Below, in pieces: positions 9,302 through 18,104 of a stretch of DNA of 64,000 nucleotides; position 1 is the stretch's first letter; each line of letters opens with the position of its first letter. The position numbers were made by a program, and so were the translations under genes. A model generated the notes under the pieces. That model was not told the origin of the DNA. It worked only from the letters and a program-made list of their open reading frames with translations, and ran no database searches. The stretch comes from Pedobacter frigiditerrae (GTDB lineage Bacteria; Bacteroidota; Bacteroidia; Sphingobacteriales; Sphingobacteriaceae). The DNA is taken from positions 186,001 to 250,000 of the forward strand of contig NZ_SJSK01000005.1 in NCBI RefSeq assembly GCF_004331645.1. Direction: 5' to 3'.

Positions 9302-10792
9302 CTAATGATTATAGGGGTGCAAGTAATCGCCTGTTGGACGCTTGACCGTCCCCTTTAGCGGTATCTGCAGGCCATTGGTACTCTTGAGCCAAGCTGCGAG
9401 TTCACTAGCCATCTCTAGCTCAATTTTCTCGCACCCCGGCTTTCCTGCTAGGTTGTAAAGTTCTTCAGGATCCTTTTTGATGTTGTACAACTCGTTTGTG
9501 TCCCAAACCCCATGGTACTTGATGAATTTAAATTCATCAGACCTTACCCCGAAGATTGTGGGCGTCATGGGAAAGCTAGATTCCCAGTAATACTCATAGA
9601 ATACCTTATCCCTCCAATTTGTTTTGTCGCCTTTTAAAAGCTGGGTGAATGATTTACCGGGCATATGGTCTGGTTTTTGCAACCCAGCCATTTCCAGCAC
9701 GGTAGGCGCAATGTCTACATTTTGTACCATGTTTTCAATTGTCTGCCCACCATTGAAAACTCCAGGGCCATAAGCTAAAAATGGCACTTTGACAGATTCT
9801 TCATAGAAATGCCTTTTGTCTATCAAGCCATGCTAACCAAAGGAGAAACCATTGTCGCCCATATAGATCACAAGGGTGTTCTGATCGAGGCCATTGGCTC
9901 TCAGGTATTCCAGCACGGACCCTATGCTTTCATCCACCCCTGCCAGCGTTTCACAGTAATTTCTTATATACTGTTGGAAATCCTTATGCTCATGGTACAT
10001 GAAATCCACGCCATGCCAGCTAAACCGTTGGTTTTTCACCCACTGTGGCCAATTTAAGTTTTTATAATCATTATTGGAGGTCTGGTAAAAGCTACTGGGC
10101 AAGGCATACTCTAGATTTTTGTACATTCCCCTATGACGTTTTGCCGGTTGCCATGGTTCATGGACAGCCTTGTGTGAAAGATAAAGGAAAAACGGCTTTT
10201 TCTTATCCCTTTTCTCTAGCCAGGTAATTGCGTGCCCTGTTAGCAAATCGGTGATGTACGTGGAATCCCCATACTGGATTTCCGTTCCATTGATATTCAA
10301 TTCGGGATTCCAGTAAACACCCTGTCCCTTGAAGCTTTCCCAATGATCAAAGCCCGGACGGGGTCGATCGGATTCATCCCCCATGTGCCATTTTCCGAAA
10401 AAAGATGTCTGGTAACCTGCCTTCTGTAAATATTGAGGAAAAAAAATCAGATTCTCGGGGTCCGGTGCCTGGTTATCGACCACGGTATGAACATGCGAAT
10501 ATTGACCCGTCAGAATAGATGCCCTACTAGGTGAACATAGGGACGTGGTCACAAACGCATTCTTGAAATATGCCCCATCCTTTGCCATTTTATCCATGTT
10601 GGGTGTCTTTAACCACGGTACCCTTTTGGTAAATCCCATAAAATCATTTCTATGGTCATCTGAAAGGATGAAAATCACATTTCTTTTGGCCGGATTATTC
10701 TTAATGGAAGCTAATTTAAGGGGATTTGATTTTTGAGAAAATCCAACGAGTGGTAAAATGTTCAGAAACAATAAAAAAGCTATGTACTTCAT
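9302..10792 (-). pseudogene. S1-family sulfatase interrupted by an in-frame stop
   Basis: A 497-codon arylsulfatase frame with an export signal, metal-binding FILSDDHR, and the sulfatase signature TTSLCSPSRASIL whose Cys86 would be converted to formylglycine. At codon 320 (9833-9835) the conserved run GDNGFSFG-E-HGLIDKRHFYEES has TAG instead of the expected glutamate codon. The frame continues perfectly after it to the normal C-terminus. A single GAG-to-TAG change explains it, so it is a recent nonsense mutation, a sequencing error or, less likely, readthrough. The N-terminal 319 aa lack essential C-terminal residues. It sits within the glycan locus and would need an FGE such as the one at 16840. 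Confidence 0.88.
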
Positions 10793-10805
10793 CGTAAATA
10801 TGAAT

Positions 10806-10815
10806 TTGTATACAA
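10806..10815. promoter_or_regulatory. Perfect 10-bp dyad TTGTATACAA upstream of the sulfatase gene
   Basis: The sequence TTGTATACAA is a perfect palindrome centred 13-22 bases before the sulfatase ATG. GntR-type regulators bind short dyads of this kind, but no second copy was seen in the window, so this is only a candidate operator. Confidence 0.25.
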
Positions 10816-10867
10816 GGATATAATCCTGCCAGTTTATACTAAAAGCATAAACCAGCAGAATGAAGCG

Positions 10868-12037
10868 TTAATTTGCCTGACAGCTAACGTTAGTCAGATT
10901 CGTTCCCTTTTTAATATTCAGTGGAGAATTACCACTTAAGGAATTCCCCTGGACTTCACCATTTTTGGTGTTGTTTGGAATATAAATCCCGTTGTTGTCG
11001 TTATTATTCACGGTATTATCTATGATACTGAAATTTTGAGGCTGGCCGGTCTCGTCATACGCCAGTCCTATCCCAAAATCAGTGTTGCTGCTAACGGTAT
11101 TTCCCCTCACCAAAATGATTGATGAACTGCCTCCCAAGCGGATTCCACGGAAATTATTCCCGGTCATGATGTTATCCTCAACAGTAAGGTTAGTTAGATG
11201 GGTTATGTTCAAACCATTTCCACCTGGAGAATCTTTAAAGTAATTTGTTCCATATACCCAGGCCTTATCAATACTTCTTAGGTAAACATTATGGAAAAAG
11301 GTTGGCAGGCTATGCGTTGAACTGGCCAAAGTTCCGTTACCCACTATATAATTACCTTTTAAAATGACATTATTGGTATGTTTGATATGGCATCCCATAC
11401 CTGTATTTACGATCTTAACATTAGTAATGTACACACGGTTGTTCCTGGTCGTACCTCCATTATCTATGGTAATTTCTATTCCGAATAAGGGAAACTGGTT
11501 ACTCATTCTGTAAGACTCTGGCCTGTTACCGTCAATGGACAAATCGGAGATCGTTAAGTCCTCAATATACCCCCCAGATTCCAGCATCCCCCTACCCTCT
11601 ACGTTTGTCCAGCTTTCATCACGCTTGATTATTGACACATCTTGCCCACCACCTTTCAAGCGCACATTTGATTTAAGGATGATCGGGCTTTTGATACGGA
11701 AAATCCCACTACCCAAAAGAACAGTTCCCCCACCACTATTACTTAGGTTAGTTATGGCAGCATTGATTTGGTTTTGGTTATCATTTTCCGTTCTGGGCGA
11801 TAACACATTTGATGGGCTTTCTATAATTGTTGCCTTGGTGGGCAATGTGGGTGTATAGGCGGCTGATTGTATGGTTGCCAGCATTACATTTGAAAGAGCT
11901 CCCTCTCCTTTTTTGACATACTGTCCATCCTGTGCCTGTGCCTGTGTTTGAGTTTGTTTTTCACATGAGGACATGGCACCCGTGATTGACAGTAAAGCGC
12001 CTAGGATAAGCGCCCTGGTCAAATGTTTAATTTTCAT
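10868..12037 (-). CDS. Right-handed parallel beta-helix lipoprotein
   Basis: A 389-aa surface or periplasmic lipoprotein. The lipobox is GAMSSC near residue 24. From about residue 90 it shows repeated beta-helix coils rich in N-x-I/V patterns (LKSNVRLKGGGQDVSII, NNVILKGNYIVGNG, NLTVEDNIMTGNNFRGI, NFSIIDNTVNNNDNNGI), as in pectate-lyase-like and NosD-like folds. Such proteins in glycan loci act as polysaccharide lyases, epimerases or binding proteins. No catalytic set could be assigned by eye. It lies between the sulfatase pseudogene and the GH-A lipoprotein gene, same strand, probably the same regulon. Confidence 0.7.
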   Translation of the reverse strand: MKIKHLTRALILGALLSITGAMSSCEKQTQTQAQAQDGQYVKKGEGALSNVMLATIQSAAYTPTLPTKATIIESPSNVLSPRTENDNQNQINAAITNLSNSGGGTVLLGSGIFRIKSPIILKSNVRLKGGGQDVSIIKRDESWTNVEGRGMLESGGYIEDLTISDLSIDGNRPESYRMSNQFPLFGIEITIDNGGTTRNNRVYITNVKIVNTGMGCHIKHTNNVILKGNYIVGNGTLASSTHSLPTFFHNVYLRSIDKAWVYGTNYFKDSPGGNGLNITHLTNLTVEDNIMTGNNFRGIRLGGSSSIILVRGNTVSSNTDFGIGLAYDETGQPQNFSIIDNTVNNNDNNGIYIPNNTKNGEVQGNSLSGNSPLNIKKGTNLTNVSCQAN

Positions 12038-12094
12038 ACTATTTAATTTGGCTAATGGATATTACACTTTTTTTTTACTTATATATACTTTATC

Positions 12095-12107
12095 GACCTG
12101 TCAGGTC
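12095..12107. promoter_or_regulatory. Dyad GACCTG-T-CAGGTC before the beta-helix gene
   Basis: A 6+1+6 perfect inverted repeat, extendable to 9+1+9 with one mismatch, in the gap between the genes at 12110 and 12037. On the minus strand it overlaps a TTG followed 19 bases later by TATATATA, a poor -7 box. There is no T-run after it, so an operator is more likely than a terminator. Confidence 0.3.
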
Positions 12108-12109
12108 AA

Positions 12110-13720
12110 TTATCTCAAGCTCATTTCAACATATATCGTTGCCTCGGGCTCTAGGATGACCTCCCCTAGTTCAGCCACCATTCCCGTCTGGGTAATACTT
12201 GGAAGTTTTCCATTGTTTCTGCCATAACTGAACGATTTGCTGTTTATGGCATACAGATCGTATTTTAGACTAGCTGTATTCAGGCCCTTGAAACTTAACT
12301 TAATCGTTTGGCTGGTTGCAGTCTTATTCCAAACGACAACATTGTACCTGCCATTTTCAGAAGCCACGAATGAGTTTATCTTTGCAAGGTCATACGTGAC
12401 CATATTTCTGTTGACAGGCATCTTATTATAAATCCAGAATGCGTAGAACCCGGAGCGGTACTTATAGTTTTTAGAGTCCCAGTCGTAGTTCTCCAAGGTG
12501 AAAAAGTCATCTCCGAAACTGGCACTTTGCCCCATCGACTGTGCCCAATAAAATCTATCTGTCTTTGTTAACTGCTCCAGTGCCAGTTTAGTAAGTTCAA
12601 GTGTCCTTGCACAATGCCTGTAGCTATTGTTTGCCAAGTCGTTAACACTGCTGTACGGGCTTTTTAACCAAGAATATTCTGTGCAAAATAACTTGACATT
12701 TGGCTGCAAGCTTCTGTAAGCAGCTGTTCCATTATAAAATCTGTTCATCTTGTCCACTGCGGTTTGCGTACTTGATTGGGCGATTGCATTGTCGCTCCAA
12801 TTCAAGTAGTTGTGGTAAGCCAGGAAATCAAGGTTTATGCCATGCATTTTCCCGTCGGAGAGTTGCACCTTATTGGTGGCTGGGTTGGTTAACCGATCCA
12901 TGAACATAGCGAGCCAGCGGTCCAGCTCAAATCCCGGCGCACCTATTTTTAAGTTAGCGTCAGTAAGTCTTTTGTTCGCCAGGCCAATGTAAGCATTGAC
13001 GAAATCTGTCCAGAATAATTCAAAGTTAGGATAATAACCCCACTCAATACTCGAATCCAACTCTGGCTCATTTAAGATCTGGTAAAATATGTCTACGTTA
13101 CCCCCAACATATGACCTTACCTTTTCGAAGGACGTGCCGTGCAAACGCTGTACTTTTTCTGCATCCCCTCTCATTGCACGGGGCACAGACTCCATTCCCA
13201 GGTGGATACCGACACCTGCCGCAATCAGGTTATTGACAATTGTCTTTTGTGAGGGCTGCCCGGCATCCGTTATATCGTTCCAGGTTCCGTCAGCGGAAAT
13301 ATTTGTCCCATTGGGAAGGTTCAATTTGTGGAACTTGACACCTAATGGCGCCAGCACATTTACCTGATCATATATTTTCCCTGCATTGACCCATTTTTGC
13401 GGGCAATATGTTCCCAATAGATCTTTTTTTAGGCTTACCCCTTCGTGAGTCCTTGAAAAATCAACATCAACCTGCAAGCGGTTGTCCGTAACCACCGGAA
13501 CAGATACAGGCTGGACAGTACCCGTTACCTGTTTTTTTTCCTTTTTACAGGAACAGAAGGACGTCATCCCCATGACCAACATGGTGAATAGTCCAGCTTT
13601 CAACAAGTAAGTCAATCTTATCAAAAAGATCTGTATCAATGTATGAGCGTAAGTTTGAAGTAAACGAGCATCTCTAAGTTGAAATACTCTTCCAGTAACA
13701 AGTAGGTCCCGTTCGATCAT
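12110..13720 (-). CDS. Clan GH-A glycoside hydrolase-like lipoprotein
   Basis: A 536-codon frame encoding a TIM-barrel hydrolase. Candidate catalytic residues are Glu218 (YQILNEPELDSS) and Glu348 (LFCTEYSWLK), the two-glutamate pattern of clan GH-A; overall it resembles GH39/GH79-type enzymes. The lipobox-like segment MGMTSFCSCKKEKK lies at residues 50-63, too deep for the ATG at 13720. A start at the TTG near 13615 (LTYLLKAGLFTML) would give a normal lipoprotein signal, so the real protein is probably about 500 aa. It is the first gene of the upstream part of the glycan locus and is preceded by copy 2 of the promoter-operator element. Confidence 0.75.
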   Translation of the reverse strand: MIERDLLVTGRVFQLRDARLLQTYAHTLIQIFLIRLTYLLKAGLFTMLVMGMTSFCSCKKEKKQVTGTVQPVSVPVVTDNRLQVDVDFSRTHEGVSLKKDLLGTYCPQKWVNAGKIYDQVNVLAPLGVKFHKLNLPNGTNISADGTWNDITDAGQPSQKTIVNNLIAAGVGIHLGMESVPRAMRGDAEKVQRLHGTSFEKVRSYVGGNVDIFYQILNEPELDSSIEWGYYPNFELFWTDFVNAYIGLANKRLTDANLKIGAPGFELDRWLAMFMDRLTNPATNKVQLSDGKMHGINLDFLAYHNYLNWSDNAIAQSSTQTAVDKMNRFYNGTAAYRSLQPNVKLFCTEYSWLKSPYSSVNDLANNSYRHCARTLELTKLALEQLTKTDRFYWAQSMGQSASFGDDFFTLENYDWDSKNYKYRSGFYAFWIYNKMPVNRNMVTYDLAKINSFVASENGRYNVVVWNKTATSQTIKLSFKGLNTASLKYDLYAINSKSFSYGRNNGKLPSITQTGMVAELGEVILEPEATIYVEMSLR

Positions 13721-13815
13721 GTTCTGTATTCATTTTTACTCAAAGACTGGATGCAGGGCAAGCCAATTTCCGCAAGTAATTAGGATATTTGGTTAGAGAT
13801 TTTTAAATCTTATAT

Positions 13816-13847
13816 CAATATTAGGTAAAGTAAATCGGTTTAGCAAA
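13816..13847 (-). promoter_or_regulatory. Promoter with overlapping dyad operator, copy 2
   Basis: Minus strand: TTTGCTAAACCGATTTA (13847-13831), then 20 bases after its TTG comes TAATATTG (13823-13816), one mismatch from TAnnTTTG. It matches the element at 9161-9192 in 16 of 17 bases of the dyad block, with the same distance to the -7 box. It lies about 100 bases before the ATG at 13720. Confidence 0.5.
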
Positions 13848-13876
13848 TTAATTTTTGATAATGTTCACAAATTGGC

Positions 13877-13930
13877 AAAAAAAAAGGGAAGGTTTCCAAC
13901 TACTCTTTATGGACCGAATTACGGAAACCT
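13877..13930 (-). terminator. Intrinsic terminator of the SDR operon
   Basis: On the minus strand AGGTTTCC (13930-13923) pairs with GGAAACCT (13897-13890), followed by TCCC and a run of nine T (13885-13877). Position and orientation fit the end of the transcript from the SDR operon at 14471-16698. Confidence 0.6.
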
Positions 13931-13978
13931 ATAAAATCTCCTGACCCAATGACAACAATAATTGAACGGGCATGGATG

Positions 13979-14023
13979 AAAAAGTGTCCAGGTAGCGGAT
14001 ATCTTAACACAGTTGACATTTTT
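13979..14023. repeat. Inverted arms AAAAAGTGTC / GACATTTTT
   Basis: Two arms of about ten bases, one mismatch and length difference, separated by 26 bases. Many insertion-sequence ends and small non-autonomous elements begin with TGTC-type arms, but no transposase is nearby. Within the 540-base gap 13931-14470 this and the decayed frame at 14188 are the only structures I see. Confidence 0.2.
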
Positions 14024-14187
14024 CTTTAATAGATTCTTTTGAACATCAATACCTTCGGATATCAGCAATCGTCATTTAAGGATTGGATTTAGCCAAATGT
14101 CAGATGAAAAATCGTGTCAGAGAAGTGCGTTTCCGGGTTTGGCAAATGCGGTGGTTTCTCTACTAATGTTTGGCATAGAACCAATTT

Positions 14188-14448
14188 TTAATTATTAGCC
14201 AATATGTCTAAGGCGCGCTGGACAGCCGCTTTTGCAATACCCATTTTATGGCCGTTTTTTTTCAGCGCTGCAACCAATTATTAAAGCGTTTCTGCAAGTC
14301 CTGACAATGGTCCCATTAACTCGACAAAAAATAAGCGCCAGAAGTAAGCCCTTCAAGAGATTTCGCGAATGTCTTTAGGCATAAGAGAAGCGAACGGAGT
14401 ATCGATTAAGGATAAATGCAGAGTCAAGTCAGCATAGGAATTGTTCAT
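14188..14448 (-). pseudogene. Decayed 87-codon frame, family unknown
   Basis: Starting 23 bases after the SDR gene, the ATG at 14448 opens a frame that reaches a TAA at 14188 with only three internal stops (one TGA, then two adjacent TAA), all in the same phase. The pieces look protein-like: MNNSYADLTLHLSLIDTPF, LFFVELMGPLSGLAETL and LKKNGHKMGIAKAAVQRALD. It may be the remains of a last operon gene. I do not recognise the family, and a chance open frame is possible. Confidence 0.3.
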
Positions 14449-14470
14449 TATTCAGCTTGTCCGTTTTCTG

Positions 14471-15241
14471 TCATAGCGTTTGAACTGGCGATTTTTTGTT
14501 AATGATTTTCAAGAAAAGTTTAGGGTTAATTCTTGAGCCAATTCTTAACACTTTTACAATGCCAATAGGAATTTCAAATATGTCCTTGCCTATTGCCTTT
14601 AGGCTTTCAACAGCCACTTTTTCAGCTGAAATGCCTTTGTCCGTTTGCCCACGTTTATCTCTTGCTCCATTGTCTAACTCAGTATCAACAATCGGTGGTA
14701 ATATTTCGAAAACCTTTACGGTCGTGGCCTTTAACTGTTTGCGTAAAGAAATGGAAAAAGAATGTAAGGCAGACTTTGTCGCTGAATAAATAGGGACAAT
14801 TACCAAAGGTACAATTCCCAAACCTGATGATACATTGATAATCGCACTCTCTTTATGCTTCATAAAATGAGGTGTAAATAGTGCAGTTAAATGAAATGTT
14901 GCGTCTAGATTAATAGCAGTTTCACTAGGGCCATTCAGATAGTCTGTTTCGCCCTTTCTAAAATCTATTTCTCGCTGGATACCTGCATTGTTTACAAGTA
15001 TATTAACAGAAGGAAATTGTGCCATGCAAAAACCATATAATTCTCTGCGTTTTTCAATATCTGAAATGTCGCATTGTTTTGTTATGAGAGCAGGAAGCAG
15101 GTTTTTGGCTTCTCTCAATTTATTTTCCCGCCTGCCACAAATAATAACGGTATTGCCATTGGCAATAAATTGTTTTGCTAATTCCAAACCAATGCCTGTT
15201 GCACCACCTGTAATTAGAATTGTATTGTTTGTTATGTTCAT
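14471..15241 (-). CDS. Short-chain dehydrogenase/reductase (SDR)
   Basis: A 256-aa NAD(P)-dependent oxidoreductase of the classical SDR type, close to the DltE-like group. It has the cofactor motif TGGATGIGLELA near residue 12, NNAGI near 84, the catalytic Ser in INVSSG and YSATKSALHSF with the Tyr/Lys pair. Full length for the family. It is the last intact gene of a minus-strand operon (Crp-DUF5655-VOC-SDR), starting seven bases after the original end of the VOC gene. Substrate unknown. Confidence 0.9.
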   Translation of the reverse strand: MNITNNTILITGGATGIGLELAKQFIANGNTVIICGRRENKLREAKNLLPALITKQCDISDIEKRRELYGFCMAQFPSVNILVNNAGIQREIDFRKGETDYLNGPSETAINLDATFHLTALFTPHFMKHKESAIINVSSGLGIVPLVIVPIYSATKSALHSFSISLRKQLKATTVKVFEILPPIVDTELDNGARDKRGQTDKGISAEKVAVESLKAIGKDIFEIPIGIVKVLRIGSRINPKLFLKIINKKSPVQTL

Positions 15242-15247
15242 TTACGT

Positions 15248-15641
15248 TTATAGATTTAAGTGTGCAAAAAATCCGATGTTGTTTCCGTATGGGTCAATTA
15301 CCTGCGCAAAACGTTGTCACCAAAAATGAGTCCCAAGGTCCTTTGAAGATTGGTGTTTCTGATTCAATGAGTTTTTTATGGGTTTCATCCACTTCTGATG
15401 GTGTTTTGCGAGCAAATTGCATACTAATTCGGTTTTCGCCCTTTGGTGGTTGCCAATTCGGGTTGGTGTGCAACATTGCATTTTCGGGAATAAATCCGAT
15501 ACTGTAGGCGTCTTTCGATGTAAAATCGACGTGGTGTTCATTGTCTTGACCCTCGGGAATTGCAAGGGCAAGATTACGATATAATGAGGATTTTGCCAAG
15601 TCTTTTGCTGTTATGCCAACTGTCTGTAATGAAATTGCCAT
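15248..15641 (-). pseudogene. VOC (glyoxalase-fold) protein, frameshifted near the C-terminus
   Basis: The readable frame gives a 115-aa protein ending at 15294 with an aberrant tail (DSFLVTTFCAGN). Removing one T from the run at about 15320-15325 restores a typical VOC ending: SFW, then QRFAQVIDPYGNNIGFFAHLNL split by a TGA where GGA (Gly) is expected, with the stop at 15248-15250. So there is a +1 frameshift and one nonsense change. The N-terminal DLAKSSLYRNLALAIP is also one residue shorter than the family norm. The gene is probably inactive or has a shortened product. It lies between DUF5655 and SDR genes. Confidence 0.75.
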
Positions 15642-15728
15642 TGTTTATATTTCCTTAATGATTTAATGGGACAAAGGTCTGCAATCCATATTTAGTAAAT
15701 GTTGCTTTATATCAACGTTTTTTGATGA

Positions 15729-16127
15729 TTACGACATTTGGTAGGATTGTTTTATTAAGCCATAAATTTCCGTTGTCAATTCATCTAAACTGGAAATTCG
15801 AATATGATTTTCATGTTTGGTGTTCAAAACTAAACTTTTGATTATTGGAAAATCGTTTTGCTCTCTTTCTGAATAAAACTTGATGTCCAATTGTGTTTTC
15901 ATTGGTCTCACAATGAGAAAGGTTTTGTGATGAACAAATACAACACAGTTTTTTGTTGCACCTACTACGATGTTTTCCCAATCAATAATTTCCGCCAAAA
16001 GTCTGTCAAATATAAATTCTAATTCTTCTGCTTTATTTTTGAAAAGGTCGCCAATGTTTACTTTTACGCAGTTATGCCATTGGTTAGGATTTCTTAATTC
16101 TCTTTCACACTTTGGGCAGGTCTGCAT
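15729..16127 (-). CDS. DUF5655-domain protein
   Basis: A 132-aa cytoplasmic protein with an N-terminal zinc-ribbon-like CPKCERELRNPNQWHNC (C-x2-C and C/H pairs) and a DUF5655 body (LLAEIIDWENIVVGATKNCVVFVHHKTFLIVRPMK). Function is unknown; the family is related to DUF4287-type stress or transport-associated proteins. It starts one base after the Crp gene ends, so the two are cotranscribed. Confidence 0.75.
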   Translation of the reverse strand: MQTCPKCERELRNPNQWHNCVKVNIGDLFKNKAEELEFIFDRLLAEIIDWENIVVGATKNCVVFVHHKTFLIVRPMKTQLDIKFYSEREQNDFPIIKSLVLNTKHENHIRISSLDELTTEIYGLIKQSYQMS

Positions 16128-16128
16128 A

Positions 16129-16698
16129 CTATAGTTGTGATTTTATTCTACTCAAAGTAGAAGGTGTCAAACCTAAATACGATGCGGCCATTTTGTTGGA
16201 AACTCTTACTAAAAACTCGGGTTGATATTTCATAACCCACTTAACTTTTTCTAATGCGTCAAAACCCTGAAAACCATAAATTCTTTGTTGAGCCGTGATG
16301 AAACCACGTTCTAAAATTTGTCTGTAAACTTTTGCAAATTGTGGTAAAGTCTCCACCAAATGAAAAAAGTTTTCTCTGGATATTTTCAGAAGTTCTGATT
16401 TTTCAATTGTCTGTACAAACTCGAAAGCCGGTGTTTGGTCTATTAAGCTTGGTAAAGCTGTACCAAAAGCACCTTCAAAAGCAAAATATCTTGTTGTATC
16501 TGTAGCTTCATTATTGGTTGTAAATAATCGTAAACAACCCTTGTTGACAAAATAATAATACTTACAAATTTCGCCTTTATTAAGAAGAAATTGATTTCGT
16601 TTTGTTGTCAATAAGGTAAAATGAGAACAAATATGGTCGAGTGTCGGCTCGTCAATAAATGTCTTTTTCTTAAGATATGTTTTGATTTTTTCGTACAT
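16129..16698 (-). CDS. Crp/Fnr-family transcriptional regulator
   Basis: A 189-aa regulator with a cyclic-nucleotide-binding jelly roll (FLLNKGEICKYYYFVNKGCLRLF, AFEGAFGTALPSL) and a C-terminal helix-turn-helix (ISNKMAASYLGLTPSTLSRIKSQL). The short C-terminal end is usual in Bacteroidota members. It is the first gene of the DUF5655/VOC/SDR operon and likely controls it. Ligand unknown. Confidence 0.88.
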   Translation of the reverse strand: MYEKIKTYLKKKTFIDEPTLDHICSHFTLLTTKRNQFLLNKGEICKYYYFVNKGCLRLFTTNNEATDTTRYFAFEGAFGTALPSLIDQTPAFEFVQTIEKSELLKISRENFFHLVETLPQFAKVYRQILERGFITAQQRIYGFQGFDALEKVKWVMKYQPEFLVRVSNKMAASYLGLTPSTLSRIKSQL

Positions 16699-16839
16699 CT
16701 GTCTGTAGTTTGACGCTCCAAAATGGCACGTACCTTAAAAATTTTAAGCTTTTGATTCCAATTTGAGCACTGTTTATTCAAGATTGGATCACATGAATCC
16801 TAATGATAAATTATCTTATCCTCCAAAAAATCGCGGGGT

Positions 16840-17940
16840 TTACATCACACACCTAAAACCAGTATTTTCCAGTCCGGTGTCCATTGAGGATTTCATGCGG
16901 GAAGATACCCGATAGCCTTCGCAATAAGATTCATTACATAAGAAAGAACCTCCTCTAACTACCTTCTTGGGTATTTGGGGCTCCATTGGATCAAGAGAAC
17001 TGCCTGGCCCCCTTGGATTCACAACTGGTTTACCTGAATTATCATGATAATCTGCCGAATACCAATCGCTGCACCATTCCCAGACGTTTCCCGCCATGTC
17101 ATATAGGCCATACCCATTTTTTGAAAAGGACCTAGTGGCTGCCAGTCCCCTAAAGTTATCCCAGTTGGTATTGAGGTTGGGAAAACTACCTTGCCAAGTG
17201 TTCGCCTTTGGCTTGCCGACTTCAACACCCTCATTCCCCCAGGGATATAGTGCATCCTTTAGGCCGCCCCTGGCAGCATACTCCCATTCTGCTTCCGTGG
17301 GCAAACGTTTTCCCGCCCACTTGGCATAAGCGGATGCATCGTTCCATGAGACATGAACAACCGGAAAATCCTCCTTACCGATAATGGAACTGTTTGGACC
17401 TTGTGGATGTTTCCAATCGGCACCTTTTTTCCAAGTCCACCAATTGCCAGGGTTATTTAAGTCTACCCGGTTCCTTGGTGAAACAAATACCAGGGATGCC
17501 GCAACCAAGACACTGTCGGGCGGCTTTGGAGTGCCTAGGGGCAACTGTTTTTTCATATCTTCCCAGTCGGGCACCTTTTCTGCAGTGGTAATGTATCCAG
17601 TTGCCTTTACGAACGCTGCAAATTGTTTGTTGGTAACTTCGGTAACATCCATCCAAAATCCCGTTAACCTCACCGCATGTCGGGGTTTCTCATCTAAACG
17701 ACCGCCTTGGTCTGAGGCACCCATCATGAATTCCCCATCAGGGATCCAGGCCATCCCAGCTGTATCTGCCTTAATGCCAGCTAAGTCCGTTCTCATCGAC
17801 TTTACACCGAACCGAGTGGGAAGGCGAGCACAACAACTTAAACTGTCATTTGACAATGTCGTTTCCTCCCTGGGCTTTTCAGAACATGAGGATATCATTA
17901 TTATACCTACAAAAAATGAAACCTGCATTATCTTGTTCAT
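16840..17940 (-). CDS. Formylglycine-generating enzyme-type lipoprotein (SUMF1 family)
   Basis: A 366-aa SUMF1/FGE-sulfatase-domain protein with a lipobox (IMISSC) placing it in the periplasm. It has the family markers WIPDGEFMMGASD, VHVSWNDASAYAKWAGKRLP, EAEWEYAARGG, GNVWEWCSDWY and a tail GGSFLCNESYCEGYR with Cys335 and Cys340 spaced as the two catalytic cysteines of true FGE. Many SUMF1 relatives lack them, so this one may really oxidise a sulfatase Cys to formylglycine. The natural client is the S1 sulfatase at 9302-10792, which is now broken. A monocistronic gene with its own upstream region. Other sulfatases in the genome could also be clients. Confidence 0.85.
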   Translation of the reverse strand: MNKIMQVSFFVGIIMISSCSEKPREETTLSNDSLSCCARLPTRFGVKSMRTDLAGIKADTAGMAWIPDGEFMMGASDQGGRLDEKPRHAVRLTGFWMDVTEVTNKQFAAFVKATGYITTAEKVPDWEDMKKQLPLGTPKPPDSVLVAASLVFVSPRNRVDLNNPGNWWTWKKGADWKHPQGPNSSIIGKEDFPVVHVSWNDASAYAKWAGKRLPTEAEWEYAARGGLKDALYPWGNEGVEVGKPKANTWQGSFPNLNTNWDNFRGLAATRSFSKNGYGLYDMAGNVWEWCSDWYSADYHDNSGKPVVNPRGPGSSLDPMEPQIPKKVVRGGSFLCNESYCEGYRVSSRMKSSMDTGLENTGFRCVM

Positions 17941-17972
17941 TTATCTTTTTATGTTTAAATCGTAATTAATTG

Positions 17973-17987
17973 CAATATTTAATATTG
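17973..17987. promoter_or_regulatory. Dyad CAATATT-T-AATATTG upstream of the FGE gene
   Basis: A perfect 7+1+7 inverted repeat 33-47 bases before the ATG at 17940. AT-rich, so chance is possible. Candidate operator only. Confidence 0.25.
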
Positions 17988-18104
17988 AGTAACCTGATGA
18001 CTTCCAGATTAAATTAAAGGCAATGCCACTTAATTATTTCGCAATTTAATAATATTAGGGATACCTAGCCAGTAAATTCGTGTGTTAAAACACATCAGAT
18101 CGAT

